This document shows, in pieces, positions 40,120 through 49,341 of a DNA stretch of 64,000 nucleotides. Positions within the stretch are counted from its first letter, which is position 1. The number at the start of each line of letters is the position of its first letter. The notes under the pieces are model-generated. The model saw only the letters and a list, made by a program, of their open reading frames with translations. It was not told the DNA's origin and ran no database searches. The position numbers were made by a program, and so were the translations under genes. Source of the DNA: Lachnospiraceae bacterium UBA7196 (GTDB lineage Bacteria > Bacillota > Clostridia > Lachnospirales > Lachnospiraceae); the NCBI GenBank assembly GCA_002490835.1, contig DKUU01000041.1, positions 48,888-112,887 on the forward strand. The letters are read 5' to 3'.

Positions 40120-42297
40120 TTATTCTTTAATCAACTCAATCTGATACGCCGGATACTCCTTCTGCTCCACCGGCATCGGAAGCCCTGCCGCCATCAGATC
40201 CGCTCCGTAATAGCGCTTACCGCTCTCCGTATCCCGATACACTGCGGTATCGTCAAGCCCTTTTAATTTCACATAGCTCACCGACATATTGCCGTGTATC
40301 TCCAGCATCACCACACTGAGCAGCGCACGGTCTTTCTCCTCGGAAACAAACATCCAAGCCGTATACACCGCCGTAAACGGATCGGACAGCCGATGGTATC
40401 TGCCCCGCCTTATCAGTTCTTCCCATTTTCGGTACTGTTTGATCTGTTCCCCGACAGCCGCCTTCTCCTCCTCCGTCAGCTTTTCAGGGTCCAGCTCATA
40501 GCCGAACGCACCCGCCATCGCCACCACGCCTCTCGTGTGCAGACCCACGCTCCTGCCGGTCTGGTGATTCGGTACCGCCGACACATGGGAGCAGACGGCG
40601 GACGCCGGATAAAAGAAGGAAGTGCCATACTGGATTCGCAGCCTGTCCAGCGCGTCCGTGTTGTCGCTGCACCAGATCTGGGGCGTGTAGTAGAGCATAC
40701 CCGCGTCAAATCTGCCGCCGCCGCCGCTGCAGCCCTCAATCAGAAGATCAGGATACTTTTGCAGCAGCCTTTCCAGAAAATCATATACCCCGAGCACATA
40801 ATCGTAAGTCACTTTGCCCTGCATCGTTTTCCCCGAAAACACATCCACAATGCTACGGTTCATATCCCATTTCACATATTCAATGTTTCCCTGATCGAGG
40901 ATCTTACAGATCTGCTCAAAAATAGAGTCCCTGACGTCTTTTCTGGAAAAGTCAAGCACGAGCTGGTTCCGCCCTCTGACAGGCTCCCTGCCCGGTATCC
41001 GCAGCGCCCAGTCGGGATGCTTCCTATACAGCCCGCTGTCCTCCGACACCATCTCCGGCTCAATCCAGATACCGAATTTCACGCCTTCCGCATTGACTTT
41101 TTCTATCAGCTCCCGCAGGGTGCAGCCCAGCTTTTTCTCATTGACCTGCCAGTCTCCAAGACCGCTGTTATCGTCCTCTCTCTTACCAAACCAGCCGTCG
41201 TCCATCACAATCATATCAATGCCGAGCGCCGCCGTACTTCTGGCCAGTTTTAATATCTTCTGACCGTCGAACGCAAAATATGCCGCCTCCCAGCTATTGA
41301 GCAGTACGGGACGGGGCGCGTCCTGAAACTTTCCCCGGCACAGATGCTCTCTGATACAATTGTGAAAACGGTTGGAGAGCAAACCAAATCCCTGATCGGA
41401 GTAACACAAGATCGTCTCGGGAATCGTCAGCTTCTCTCCCTGCACTAATGTATAGTGGAATAAATCGCTCTGCAATCCCATCAAAAGTCTTGTCTGGTCG
41501 TACTGATCCCGCTCCGCCTCGCAGAGGAAATTACCGCTGTAGACAAAGACCATGCCATAACAGCTTCCCGCATCCTCCGTGGCATTTTTGTCCGCTAAGA
41601 TCACCGCCGGATTATACTGGTGGCTGGAAGTGCCCCTGCGGCTGCCGATGGCGTAGGTGCCGTGCCCAAGCGTCTCCCGCTGCAAATTTCTCTCCATAGT
41701 ATGTCTGCCGTAAAAGCTGAGCAGATCAAAATCGCCCGTGACAAAATCCAGACAGGCGGACGCCGCCTTCCCGACCGTCACATGTTTGCTTCCCCGATTT
41801 TCCAGAATAACGCTTCTGGTGATGATATCCGCTTCTTCCAGCACGCCGTAGAGAAGCGTCACCCGCAGGCCGCTCACCCTATCCTCCAAAGTGATCTCCA
41901 GTGTCTGTGCCTCTCCTGCGTCATCATAGACTGCCGGAAGTCCCGGCAGTCCATACTTTCCTTCCTTAATCTCATGACCGACATAGCGTAAATCACAGCA
42001 CTCAGAGCCATCCTCATTTCGAACGATCAGGGCGCTGTTCCTGAAGTCCCCGACGCCCATAACCGGATATTCCTGCGGCAGCGCATCCAGAGAGTACGTC
42101 CTGTCGTTTCCCACATCCCACGGATTCCCGGAAAACCCTCTGTCATAACAGGTGAGCAGATAATCCATATTTCCATAAACACGCCCGCCATAATACAGAT
42201 GCAGCAAAAATCCGTACGCATCAACCTTCATCCGGTAGGACGTATGTTTTGTATCCAGTGTAAAAATCCGATTTTCCTGCTGAAATTTTACCGCCAT
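40120..42297 (-). CDS. GH36 alpha-galactosidase
   Basis: A 725-residue cytoplasmic alpha-galactosidase, the usual size for bacterial GH36. The active-site nucleophile lies in IEYVKWDMNRSI and the acid/base in WCSDNTDALDRLRIQYGTSF. DDGWFGKREDDNSGLGDW and GVKFGIWIEPEMV are family marks. It should release galactose from raffinose, stachyose or melibiose after import. AAGGGATAGAGT precedes the ATG. It lies between the permeases and the GH13_4 gene. No galactokinase is nearby. Confidence 0.93.
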   Translation of the reverse strand: MAVKFQQENRIFTLDTKHTSYRMKVDAYGFLLHLYYGGRVYGNMDYLLTCYDRGFSGNPWDVGNDRTYSLDALPQEYPVMGVGDFRNSALIVRNEDGSECCDLRYVGHEIKEGKYGLPGLPAVYDDAGEAQTLEITLEDRVSGLRVTLLYGVLEEADIITRSVILENRGSKHVTVGKAASACLDFVTGDFDLLSFYGRHTMERNLQRETLGHGTYAIGSRRGTSSHQYNPAVILADKNATEDAGSCYGMVFVYSGNFLCEAERDQYDQTRLLMGLQSDLFHYTLVQGEKLTIPETILCYSDQGFGLLSNRFHNCIREHLCRGKFQDAPRPVLLNSWEAAYFAFDGQKILKLARSTAALGIDMIVMDDGWFGKREDDNSGLGDWQVNEKKLGCTLRELIEKVNAEGVKFGIWIEPEMVSEDSGLYRKHPDWALRIPGREPVRGRNQLVLDFSRKDVRDSIFEQICKILDQGNIEYVKWDMNRSIVDVFSGKTMQGKVTYDYVLGVYDFLERLLQKYPDLLIEGCSGGGGRFDAGMLYYTPQIWCSDNTDALDRLRIQYGTSFFYPASAVCSHVSAVPNHQTGRSVGLHTRGVVAMAGAFGYELDPEKLTEEEKAAVGEQIKQYRKWEELIRRGRYHRLSDPFTAVYTAWMFVSEEKDRALLSVVMLEIHGNMSVSYVKLKGLDDTAVYRDTESGKRYYGADLMAAGLPMPVEQKEYPAYQIELIKE

Positions 42298-42313
42298 ACT
42301 CTATCCCTTTCTG

Positions 42314-43156
42314 TTACTTAACTGCTCCGTTTACCACCCCGTTCAAAATCTGTTTCTGGCAGATCACATAAAATACCAGAATCGGGATCAGCGACAGCAG
42401 ATAGGATGCAAACGCCAGATTATAGTTGGTTCCAAACTGCGACTGGAAATTGAGCTGCGCAAGCGGCAGCGTATTCTCGGAAGACCCCGCCATAATGATG
42501 AGCGGCGTCATCACATCATTCCAGACTGCCAGTGCCGTGATAACCGCCACCGTCGCGTGCATCGGCCTCATGATCGGGAAAATGATGGCCCAATAAGTGC
42601 GCCACGTGGAAGCGCCGTCCACTCTCGCCGCCTCCTCAAGCGCCAGTGGAATGTTAGTAAGATAACCTGAATACAGCATGACATTCATCGGCATATAAAA
42701 TACCACATACAAAAGGATCACGCCGAACCAGTTCGCAAGGCCCATCTCCGCCGTCTGCTTAGCAAGCGGCATCATCAGGATCGCAAACGGCACGAACATA
42801 CCGCTGACGATAAACAGATATACAAAGTTATAAAACTTACTTTTCTTATTCCGCCCCAGCGTATAGCCCATCAGCGAATGGATCAGAATGGAAAGTCCCA
42901 CCGTCAACACGGAGATCAGCAGGCTGTTCTTTAGGGAATTCCAGAAATCCGTCACCCGCATGGCCTCCCTGAAATTGTCAAGGCTCCACACCTTGGGCAG
43001 CGACAAAATACCGCTGATGCTGTTGGTCATCTCCGAAGGCTGTTTGAATGCGATCACAACAGTCATGTAAAGCGGAAAGATGATCGTGGAAAGACCGAGA
43101 ATCAAAAGCACCATAGCAGTTCTGTTCGATTTTCCGACTGTCGATGTTTTCTTCAT
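42314..43156 (-). CDS. Sugar ABC transporter permease (MalG type)
   Basis: A 280-residue membrane protein with six helices and EAA loop LEEAARVDGASTWRTYWAIIFPIM. It overlaps the upstream permease gene by four bases (ATGA), implying coupled translation. It forms the importer with the neighbouring permease and binding protein; an ATPase is not encoded locally. Presumed cargo is alpha-galactosides from context. Confidence 0.93.
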   Translation of the reverse strand: MKKTSTVGKSNRTAMVLLILGLSTIIFPLYMTVVIAFKQPSEMTNSISGILSLPKVWSLDNFREAMRVTDFWNSLKNSLLISVLTVGLSILIHSLMGYTLGRNKKSKFYNFVYLFIVSGMFVPFAILMMPLAKQTAEMGLANWFGVILLYVVFYMPMNVMLYSGYLTNIPLALEEAARVDGASTWRTYWAIIFPIMRPMHATVAVITALAVWNDVMTPLIIMAGSSENTLPLAQLNFQSQFGTNYNLAFASYLLSLIPILVFYVICQKQILNGVVNGAVK

Positions 43157-44028
43157 AACTGCTCCTCCTTTGAACTGGAAAATTTCATCTGCGCCACAGA
43201 GATCACTACGATCACGATAAAGAATACCACCGCGTTTGCACTCTGGAAGCCAAACTGTCCGCCCGACATACCGTTGTTGTAGATCAGGTAGGAGATGGAC
43301 TCCGTGCTCTGCGCAGGGCCGCCCTTGGTCAGGGCGATGATCTGGTCAAACACCATCAGGAAGTTTTTCACGCACAGCACCATGTTGATGGAGAAAAACG
43401 GAATGATCAGCGGGAACGTCAGATGCTTGAACTGCTTCCAGCCGGTAGCGCCGTCCAGACCGCCCGCCTCGTAAACATCCTCGGGCACAGTCTGTAATCC
43501 CGAGATGTAGATGATCGTATTCATGGCAATGGCCTGCCACGCGCAAACGATCATCACGCCGATCCATGCCTTGCCCGGACTTGACAAAATACTGGAACTA
43601 AGCGACGTGATCCCCGTCATATCCGCCAGCGCAGGCACGATGTACGTAAAGAAGTAGTTAAAAATATAACCCACTACCAAAGAGCCGAGTATGTTCGGCA
43701 AAAAGTAAGCCCCGCGGAAAAAGCCTTTCGCCCGGATCTTGCTGTTTAGTAAAAGCGCCATGATCAGACTGAGCACATTTACCACAATGGTGGTCACCAG
43801 CGCAAGCTTGATGGTAAACAGGTAGGATTTCCCTACGCGCGCATCCGAAAACAGATCGATGTAATTGCGAAGCCCCACCCAGTCATGACTGCCAAAGCCC
43901 CGGGAATTGGTAAAGCTGTAGAGGGCACCGCGGATCAGCGGGATCGTGTTAAAGCAGACAAACAGCGCCAAAATCGGTATCGTAATCAGTAAAAACGTTC
44001 TTTTTCTCTCATTTTCATGTTTTGACAT
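43153..44028 (-). CDS. Sugar ABC transporter permease (MalF type)
   Basis: A 291-residue permease with EAA loop DVYEAGGLDGATGWKQFKHLTFPLI. I choose the ATG at 44028 (MSKHENERKRTFLL) with AAGGGGG upstream rather than the open frame from 44073, which would overlap the binding-protein gene. It is the second gene of the alpha-galactoside operon. Confidence 0.92.
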   Translation of the reverse strand: MSKHENERKRTFLLITIPILALFVCFNTIPLIRGALYSFTNSRGFGSHDWVGLRNYIDLFSDARVGKSYLFTIKLALVTTIVVNVLSLIMALLLNSKIRAKGFFRGAYFLPNILGSLVVGYIFNYFFTYIVPALADMTGITSLSSSILSSPGKAWIGVMIVCAWQAIAMNTIIYISGLQTVPEDVYEAGGLDGATGWKQFKHLTFPLIIPFFSINMVLCVKNFLMVFDQIIALTKGGPAQSTESISYLIYNNGMSGGQFGFQSANAVVFFIVIVVISVAQMKFSSSKEEQL

Positions 44029-44044
44029 CACATTTACCCCCTTC

Positions 44045-45328
44045 CTACTGTGCACTTCCATGGGCAGCTTCATACTCCTGCACCATGCGGATAATGTCTC
44101 TGTTGTATCTCTGCCAGCTCGTATCGAAATTTTTCAAAAACGCGTCTTTATCCTTCTCGATGAGGAAGGTCTGCAGCAGCGCATCCACCGACATCTCCGA
44201 CGGATAATAGTGGTCCTGATAGTCCGTCATATTGCCGCTTGCGATAAACTCTGACATCCCGTCCAGTATGACTGGTAAGGTAAAGCTTCCCTTTTTACAC
44301 GGAACAGAGGTCTGCGCGTCAATGTATTTTTGCAGTGTATCATCCGCATACAAAAAGTCTAACACCTCGTAGGCGGCCTCCTTATTTTTGCAGTCCTTTG
44401 TCACACAGAAACCCAGATCGATACCGGAGTTCAGCGTCCTGCCCTCCTTCGCATCGCTCGCCGGCATAACAAAAGAATCAATCTTTAAATCCGGATTCAC
44501 CGAAAGGATCTGCGGCGCTGCGTAACTGCCGATCGGATACATAGCGGATTCCCCTCTCGCGAAGGCGGTACAGGCATCGTTATAGCTGTAGGCGAAAGGA
44601 TCATCCGGCCCGTAAGGCAAAAGTGCCAGATATTTACCCGCCAACTCGCCATACTCATCGGTAAAGGACGTAAGCCCCTTGTTTACCTGCTTGGTCGCAT
44701 CCGCCGGTGCCAGTTCCACCGCCATGGCGTTCCATGGAGCCAGACAGGTCCAGGTATCCTTGAATCCAAAGTAGAATGGCAAAATTCCCTCCGCTGAAAT
44801 CTGGTCGCAGAGCGCAAGCATCTCCTCCCATGTCTCGGGAATCTGCCAGCCGTGCTGCTCAAACATTTCCCTGTTGTAGAGAATGCCCGCCGCGTTTGCC
44901 GCATAAGGCAAGATGTAGGTGCCGTCCACGGGAACCAGCTCCAGCGCCTCCGCGATATCCAGATACCCTTCGTTGACATCCTGCATCCCCGCATAGCCCG
45001 AGATATCCGCCAGAATATCGGCATCCACAAAATAGGAATAATTGATATCCCCGCCGATCCCTATGATATCCGGATAATCCTCTCTGATAAATCTGGTCTT
45101 TAAGATCGCCATCGCGTCATTAGGCGAGCTGATGGTCAGGTGGATATCATCATGGGAAGCGTTGAACGCCTCCTCCACCGTCTTGAAATAGTTTGCCGCC
45201 TCCGGCTTATACTGCACGATCTCAACTTCGATCTTTCCGTCCGAGGCATCGCCGCAGCCCCAAACGAATGGCACTGTCGCGGTCAGACAAGCTGCAAACG
45301 CCAGACTCCTTACTTCCTTTCTTTTCAT
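44045..45328 (-). CDS. Sugar ABC transporter substrate-binding lipoprotein
   Basis: A 427-residue family 1 solute-binding protein with a lipoprotein signal (FVWGC lipobox) and segments such as PDIIGIGGDINYSYFVDADILADISGY, GTYILPYAANAAGILYNREMFEQHGW and ARGESAMYPIGSYAAP. AAGGAG lies before the ATG at 45328. It heads the leftward operon with two permeases, GH36 and GH13_4. A raffinose-family ligand is inferred from the operon. A gluco-oligosaccharide ligand, linked to the GH94 genes on the other side, is possible. Confidence 0.92.
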   Translation of the reverse strand: MKRKEVRSLAFAACLTATVPFVWGCGDASDGKIEVEIVQYKPEAANYFKTVEEAFNASHDDIHLTISSPNDAMAILKTRFIREDYPDIIGIGGDINYSYFVDADILADISGYAGMQDVNEGYLDIAEALELVPVDGTYILPYAANAAGILYNREMFEQHGWQIPETWEEMLALCDQISAEGILPFYFGFKDTWTCLAPWNAMAVELAPADATKQVNKGLTSFTDEYGELAGKYLALLPYGPDDPFAYSYNDACTAFARGESAMYPIGSYAAPQILSVNPDLKIDSFVMPASDAKEGRTLNSGIDLGFCVTKDCKNKEAAYEVLDFLYADDTLQKYIDAQTSVPCKKGSFTLPVILDGMSEFIASGNMTDYQDHYYPSEMSVDALLQTFLIEKDKDAFLKNFDTSWQRYNRDIIRMVQEYEAAHGSAQ

Positions 45329-45475
45329 TATCATTCTCCTTCCCTTTTTGGAATATTACGTGGTAAAAGCAGAACTGTTTCGCTTCCTTTTAGCCATTGT
45401 AACATACCATAATGCTATCAAAAATGGCAGTATTTTGCTTATTTTATGCCTTTATGCGGCTTTTTCGTCCCTATG

Positions 45476-45505
45476 TTGAAATGATGACGCATTTTGGTAT
45501 ATACT
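45476..45505 (+). promoter_or_regulatory. Predicted promoter of the AraC regulator gene
   Basis: TTGAAA (45476-45481), an 18-base spacer and TATACT (45500-45505). A possible leftward promoter for the binding-protein gene with extended -10 TGTTACAAT lies near 45396-45404 but its -35 spacing is poor. Confidence 0.6.
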
Positions 45506-45532
45506 ACAATATAGTAATCAGTGAGGTATTTT

Positions 45533-46393
45533 ATGAGCGAAGTCATTTTTTCGGTATTTCCAAGTGAAAATTTTGTAGATCTGGGGCTGTATCAGTTTGG
45601 CTGGGAGCAGTGCGCCCCTTCGCATTCGTTCGGACCGGCCGCCAGAAACCACTATCTGTTTCACTACTGTCTCTCGGGTACAGGCATCCTGCACGCCGAT
45701 GACACCCGGGGCGAAACGATCACCCATCAGGTAAAGAGCGGTCAGGGCTTTATGATCTTCCCGAACCAGATCTGTACCTACATAGCGGATCACGATATCC
45801 CATGGGAATATGTGTGGATCGAATTTGACGGGCTGCGCGCCAGAGAGACGGTGCAGCTTGCCGGACTGACCCCTGATCAGCCTGTCTACAAGGCACGCTA
45901 TAAAGACATTGCTAAGACCATGAAAGATGAGATGCTCTACATCGTAAATCATAAGGAGGAATCTCCCTTTCATCTGATCGGACACCTCTATCTGTTTATT
46001 GACAGCTTTGTCCGCGCTTCCACCTCCACGCCAATCGGCAAGGGCAACAGCCTGCGCGATTTTTATATCAAAGAGGCGTTCTCCTTTATCGAACAGAACT
46101 TCCAAAACGATATATCAGTGGAGGATATCGCTGCCTCCTGCGGCCTAAACCGCAGTTATTTCGGGAAGATTTTTCATGAAAACACAGGCAAATCACCTCA
46201 GGCATTCCTGATCTCCTACCGCATGACCAAGGCGGCGGAGCTGTTAAAACTGACAGAATTGTCAGTTGCTGACATCGGAAACGCTGTGGGTTACCCGAAC
46301 CAGCTCCATTTTTCGAGAGCGTTCAAAAACGTATATGGCATTTCCCCCAGACAATGGCGTTACGAAAATAAGGCGATCGGTCTAAAATCGTGA
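45533..46393 (+). CDS. AraC-family transcriptional regulator (MsmR-like)
   Basis: A 286-residue regulator with an N-terminal cupin-like sugar-sensing domain (NHYLFHYCLSGTGILHADD, SGQGFMIFPNQ, WEYVWIEFDG) and a C-terminal AraC domain (ISVEDIAASCGLNRSYFGKIF, VADIGNAVGYPNQLHFSRAFK). GAGG precedes the ATG at 45533. It is divergent from the alpha-galactoside importer operon, the classic MsmR/RafR layout, and lies upstream of two GH94 genes. It could govern either or both. Confidence 0.9.
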   Translation: MSEVIFSVFPSENFVDLGLYQFGWEQCAPSHSFGPAARNHYLFHYCLSGTGILHADDTRGETITHQVKSGQGFMIFPNQICTYIADHDIPWEYVWIEFDGLRARETVQLAGLTPDQPVYKARYKDIAKTMKDEMLYIVNHKEESPFHLIGHLYLFIDSFVRASTSTPIGKGNSLRDFYIKEAFSFIEQNFQNDISVEDIAASCGLNRSYFGKIFHENTGKSPQAFLISYRMTKAAELLKLTELSVADIGNAVGYPNQLHFSRAFKNVYGISPRQWRYENKAIGLKS

Positions 46394-46481
46394 CCGCCGT
46401 TTCCTATCTCTATATTTAAATTAAATCATCATTCTGATATTTTTTACTTCTTTTTGATTTTCTGAAAGCCAATCCTCCTGC

Positions 46482-46487
46482 TATAAT
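46482..46487 (+). promoter_or_regulatory. Extended -10 promoter of the first GH94 gene
   Basis: TGCTATAAT gives a perfect -10 with extended TG, 54 bases before the start of the GH94 gene. The -35 region is weak, which is compatible with activation by the AraC-type regulator encoded just upstream. Confidence 0.6.
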
Positions 46488-46540
46488 GAGAGCATAAAGA
46501 CACCTATCGACCACGAAACGGGAACAAGGAGGGCCTAATC

Positions 46541-49240
46541 TTGAAACAGATCACTTTTACTGACGAACACGGAAGCTTTCGCTTAAAACAACCTGAAAAT
46601 ACGAATTACTTATATTTTCCGCTGGCCTCGGTGACGGGCTTAAAAAGCAGCGTCACCCCGCTGTTTGGCGGCGACGCGAAGCTGGATCAGGAAACTTTCC
46701 TCTTAGAGCCGGTCAGCTCGGAAAACTTACATAATAACAGGGCCGTCCGCAATTTCTGGTGTCATGTGGACGGAGAAGGCATTTTTTCCGCCACGGGCGC
46801 ATCGGCCGGGCAGGAAGCCGCGAGATTTACTGACGATCAGGACGAGACCGAACTGACGGCCGGTTTTCAGTGGCAGACGGTAAAGCGTTTTTCTAAGGCG
46901 TTTCAATTGGAAGCCGTCGTCACCGCTTTTGTTCCGGTGGACTGCAATGTGGAGATCTTGCATGTCACCATAAAGAACACGTCAAACCAGCCCAAAAAGC
47001 TCACCCCCTACGGTGCGATCCCTATCTACGGGCGGAGCGCGGATAATATCAGGGACCACCGCAATGTGACATCGATGCTCCACCGCATCGAGACCACAGC
47101 GGACGGCGTGCTGGTCTGTCCCACCATGTCCTTTGACGAAAAGGGGCACCGCCCCAACCACAAAGTCTACTACGTCCTCGGCTGTAAGGGAGACGGCACA
47201 AAACCCACAGGCTTCTTCCCCACGGTAGAAAGCTTCATCGGCGAGGGCGGCTTCTATACGCATCCGCAGGCCGTTCACGACAGGCTGTCCGGCGTACCCG
47301 CGGGCACTACGGCTGCCGGACGGGAAGCAATGGGCGCTTTTCGCTTTCCTGAAATCAGCTTAGCGCCCGACGAGTGTGCAGACTACATCCTGCTTGCCGG
47401 CGTGGAAGATAAGCGTGAGGGCATCGGTGATATCCTGCAAAAATACAATTCTTCCGCCAAAGTAAAAGAAGCGCTCGACCGCACGAAAACCTACTGGCAA
47501 AAAAGCGTGAACGCCGCCTTCCACACCGGCGACGGCGACTTTGACAAGCTGATGAAATGGGTCTGCTTCCAGCCTTTCCTGCGAAGACTTTTCGGCTGCT
47601 CCTTCCTGCCCCACCACGACTACGGCAGAGGCGGCAGAGGCTGGCGCGATCTCTGGCAGGACTGCCTTTCCCTGCTTTTGTTAGAGCCGGGTGATGTGGG
47701 CCGCATGATCGCCTTAAACTACGGTGGCGTCCGCATTGACGGCACTAACGCCACCATCATCGGCGCAGGCGACGGCAACTTCATCGCTGACAGAAACGGG
47801 ATCGCCAGAGTTTGGATGGATCACGCGCTTTGGCCGCAGATGACCACCAAGCTCTACATCGACCAGACCGGAGATATCGACATCCTCAATCGGGAAGCGC
47901 CTTATTTCAAGGATGCGCAGATCCTGAGAGGAACCGGCACGGACACAAAATGGAACCCCAAACTGGGCAGCAGCCAACGGACACTGGCCGGCGAGATCTA
48001 CACGGGCACTATTTTAGAGCACCTTTTGATTCAGCAGCTTACTGCCTTTTACGAGGTGGGCGATCACAACGTCTACCGCCTGCGCGGCGCGGACTGGAAC
48101 GACGCGCTGGATATGGCCTCCGAACACGGGGAGAGCGTAGCCTTCACCTGCGCCTATGCGGGCAATCTGCTGGAACTTGCGGCTCTTTTACGGCTCCTTG
48201 ACGAACAGGGCGAAAGCCACACCGTATCGCTCCTTACGGAGATCTCCATCCTGCTCGTAAACAATCCTGCGGTTTATGACAACGCGGATAAAAAGCGGGA
48301 AATTCTTTCGAATTATGTAAACCAATGCCGTCACGCGGTGCTTGGAACCCGCAGTGAATTTTCTCTCGCTGCCCTCGCCGTCGATCTGACCGAGAAGGCA
48401 AACTGGCTGATGAATCACCTCCGCTCTCAGGAGTGGGTGGATGTATCCGCCGACGAAGGCTGGTACAACAGCTACTATGACGATCACGGAAGGGCCGTGG
48501 ACGGCATCTTTGACGGCAGGGTGCGCATGATGCTCACGGGTCAGGTCTTCTCCATCATGAGCGGTGTGGCGGACGTAGAACAAATCCGCAAGATCACAAA
48601 GAGCGCCGACCATTATCTCTACCAAAAGGAAACCGGCGGCTACCGCCTAAACACTGACTTTGAAGAACTGAAATTCGACATGGGACGGATGTTCGGCTTT
48701 GCCTACGGCGAAAAGGAAAACGGCGCCGTCTTCTCACACATGACGGTCATGTATGCCAACGCCCTCTACCGCAGAGGTTTCGTCAAGGAAGGTTGGAAGG
48801 CCTTAAAGACGCTTGCTGACACCGCCCTTAACTTTGACACCAGCCGCATCTATCCGGGAATCCCTGAGTATTTCCGGGCTGACGGCAGGGGCATGTACCA
48901 CTATCTGACCGGCGCGGCGAGCTGGTATATGCTGACCCTGATCACGGAAGTCTTCGGCGTGCGCGGCGAGGCGGGCGACCTGCTCCTTGCCCCGAAGCTT
49001 TTGGGAGAACAGTTCGACGAGGCTGGCTGCGCTTCCGTCTCTATTCCCTTTGCGGGCAAGAATTTCACCGTCATCTACCGCAACCGGGAGAAAAAGGATT
49101 TCGGCTCCTACCGCATCGGTTCGGCAGTCTGCGGCAAAGAAAAGCTTGCCGTAAACGACGACGCCTTTCTCATCCTGCCCCGCGAAAGCCTTGAAGGCTT
49201 GTCCGGCGGCTCGCACGAGATCATTGTCGAACTGGTATAG
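46541..49240 (+). CDS. GH94 phosphorylase, probable 1,2-beta-oligoglucan type
   Basis: An 899-residue GH94 inverting phosphorylase. The SVTPLFGGDAKLDQETFLL, RNFWCHVDGEGIFSATG, FLPHHDYGRGGRGWRDLWQD, GGVRIDGTNATIIG and GADWNDALDMA (catalytic acid) segments resemble 1,2-beta-oligoglucan (sophorose) phosphorylase of Lachnoclostridium, from memory, more than cellobiose phosphorylase. It would give glucose-1-phosphate from beta-glucan oligosaccharides in the cytoplasm. The start is TTG at 46541, with AGGAGGG seven bases upstream. The specificity call needs a tree or assay. Laminari- or cello-oligosaccharides are alternatives. Confidence 0.75.
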   Translation: MKQITFTDEHGSFRLKQPENTNYLYFPLASVTGLKSSVTPLFGGDAKLDQETFLLEPVSSENLHNNRAVRNFWCHVDGEGIFSATGASAGQEAARFTDDQDETELTAGFQWQTVKRFSKAFQLEAVVTAFVPVDCNVEILHVTIKNTSNQPKKLTPYGAIPIYGRSADNIRDHRNVTSMLHRIETTADGVLVCPTMSFDEKGHRPNHKVYYVLGCKGDGTKPTGFFPTVESFIGEGGFYTHPQAVHDRLSGVPAGTTAAGREAMGAFRFPEISLAPDECADYILLAGVEDKREGIGDILQKYNSSAKVKEALDRTKTYWQKSVNAAFHTGDGDFDKLMKWVCFQPFLRRLFGCSFLPHHDYGRGGRGWRDLWQDCLSLLLLEPGDVGRMIALNYGGVRIDGTNATIIGAGDGNFIADRNGIARVWMDHALWPQMTTKLYIDQTGDIDILNREAPYFKDAQILRGTGTDTKWNPKLGSSQRTLAGEIYTGTILEHLLIQQLTAFYEVGDHNVYRLRGADWNDALDMASEHGESVAFTCAYAGNLLELAALLRLLDEQGESHTVSLLTEISILLVNNPAVYDNADKKREILSNYVNQCRHAVLGTRSEFSLAALAVDLTEKANWLMNHLRSQEWVDVSADEGWYNSYYDDHGRAVDGIFDGRVRMMLTGQVFSIMSGVADVEQIRKITKSADHYLYQKETGGYRLNTDFEELKFDMGRMFGFAYGEKENGAVFSHMTVMYANALYRRGFVKEGWKALKTLADTALNFDTSRIYPGIPEYFRADGRGMYHYLTGAASWYMLTLITEVFGVRGEAGDLLLAPKLLGEQFDEAGCASVSIPFAGKNFTVIYRNREKKDFGSYRIGSAVCGKEKLAVNDDAFLILPRESLEGLSGGSHEIIVELV

Positions 49241-49256
49241 GATACTCCTGAAACAG

Positions 49257-49286
49257 TTTACACTGTTGTCATTTTCTTGTTATAAT
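49257..49286 (+). promoter_or_regulatory. Predicted promoter of the second GH94 gene
   Basis: TTTACA (49257-49262), an 18-base spacer and TATAAT (49281-49286) with extended TG lie about 55 bases before the ATG at 49342. The second GH94 gene can therefore be expressed alone. Confidence 0.72.
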
Positions 49287-49341
49287 AAGAATTAACTGCT
49301 TGGTAAAACTTGGGCGGATGCGCCCGGAAAGGACTTAAACA

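Noticed and set aside
45335..45532. CcpA (cre) sites in the divergent regulator/importer gap
   Set aside because: I looked for the TGNAANCGNTNNCA pattern and found no convincing match. An exact pattern search would be needed to exclude it.
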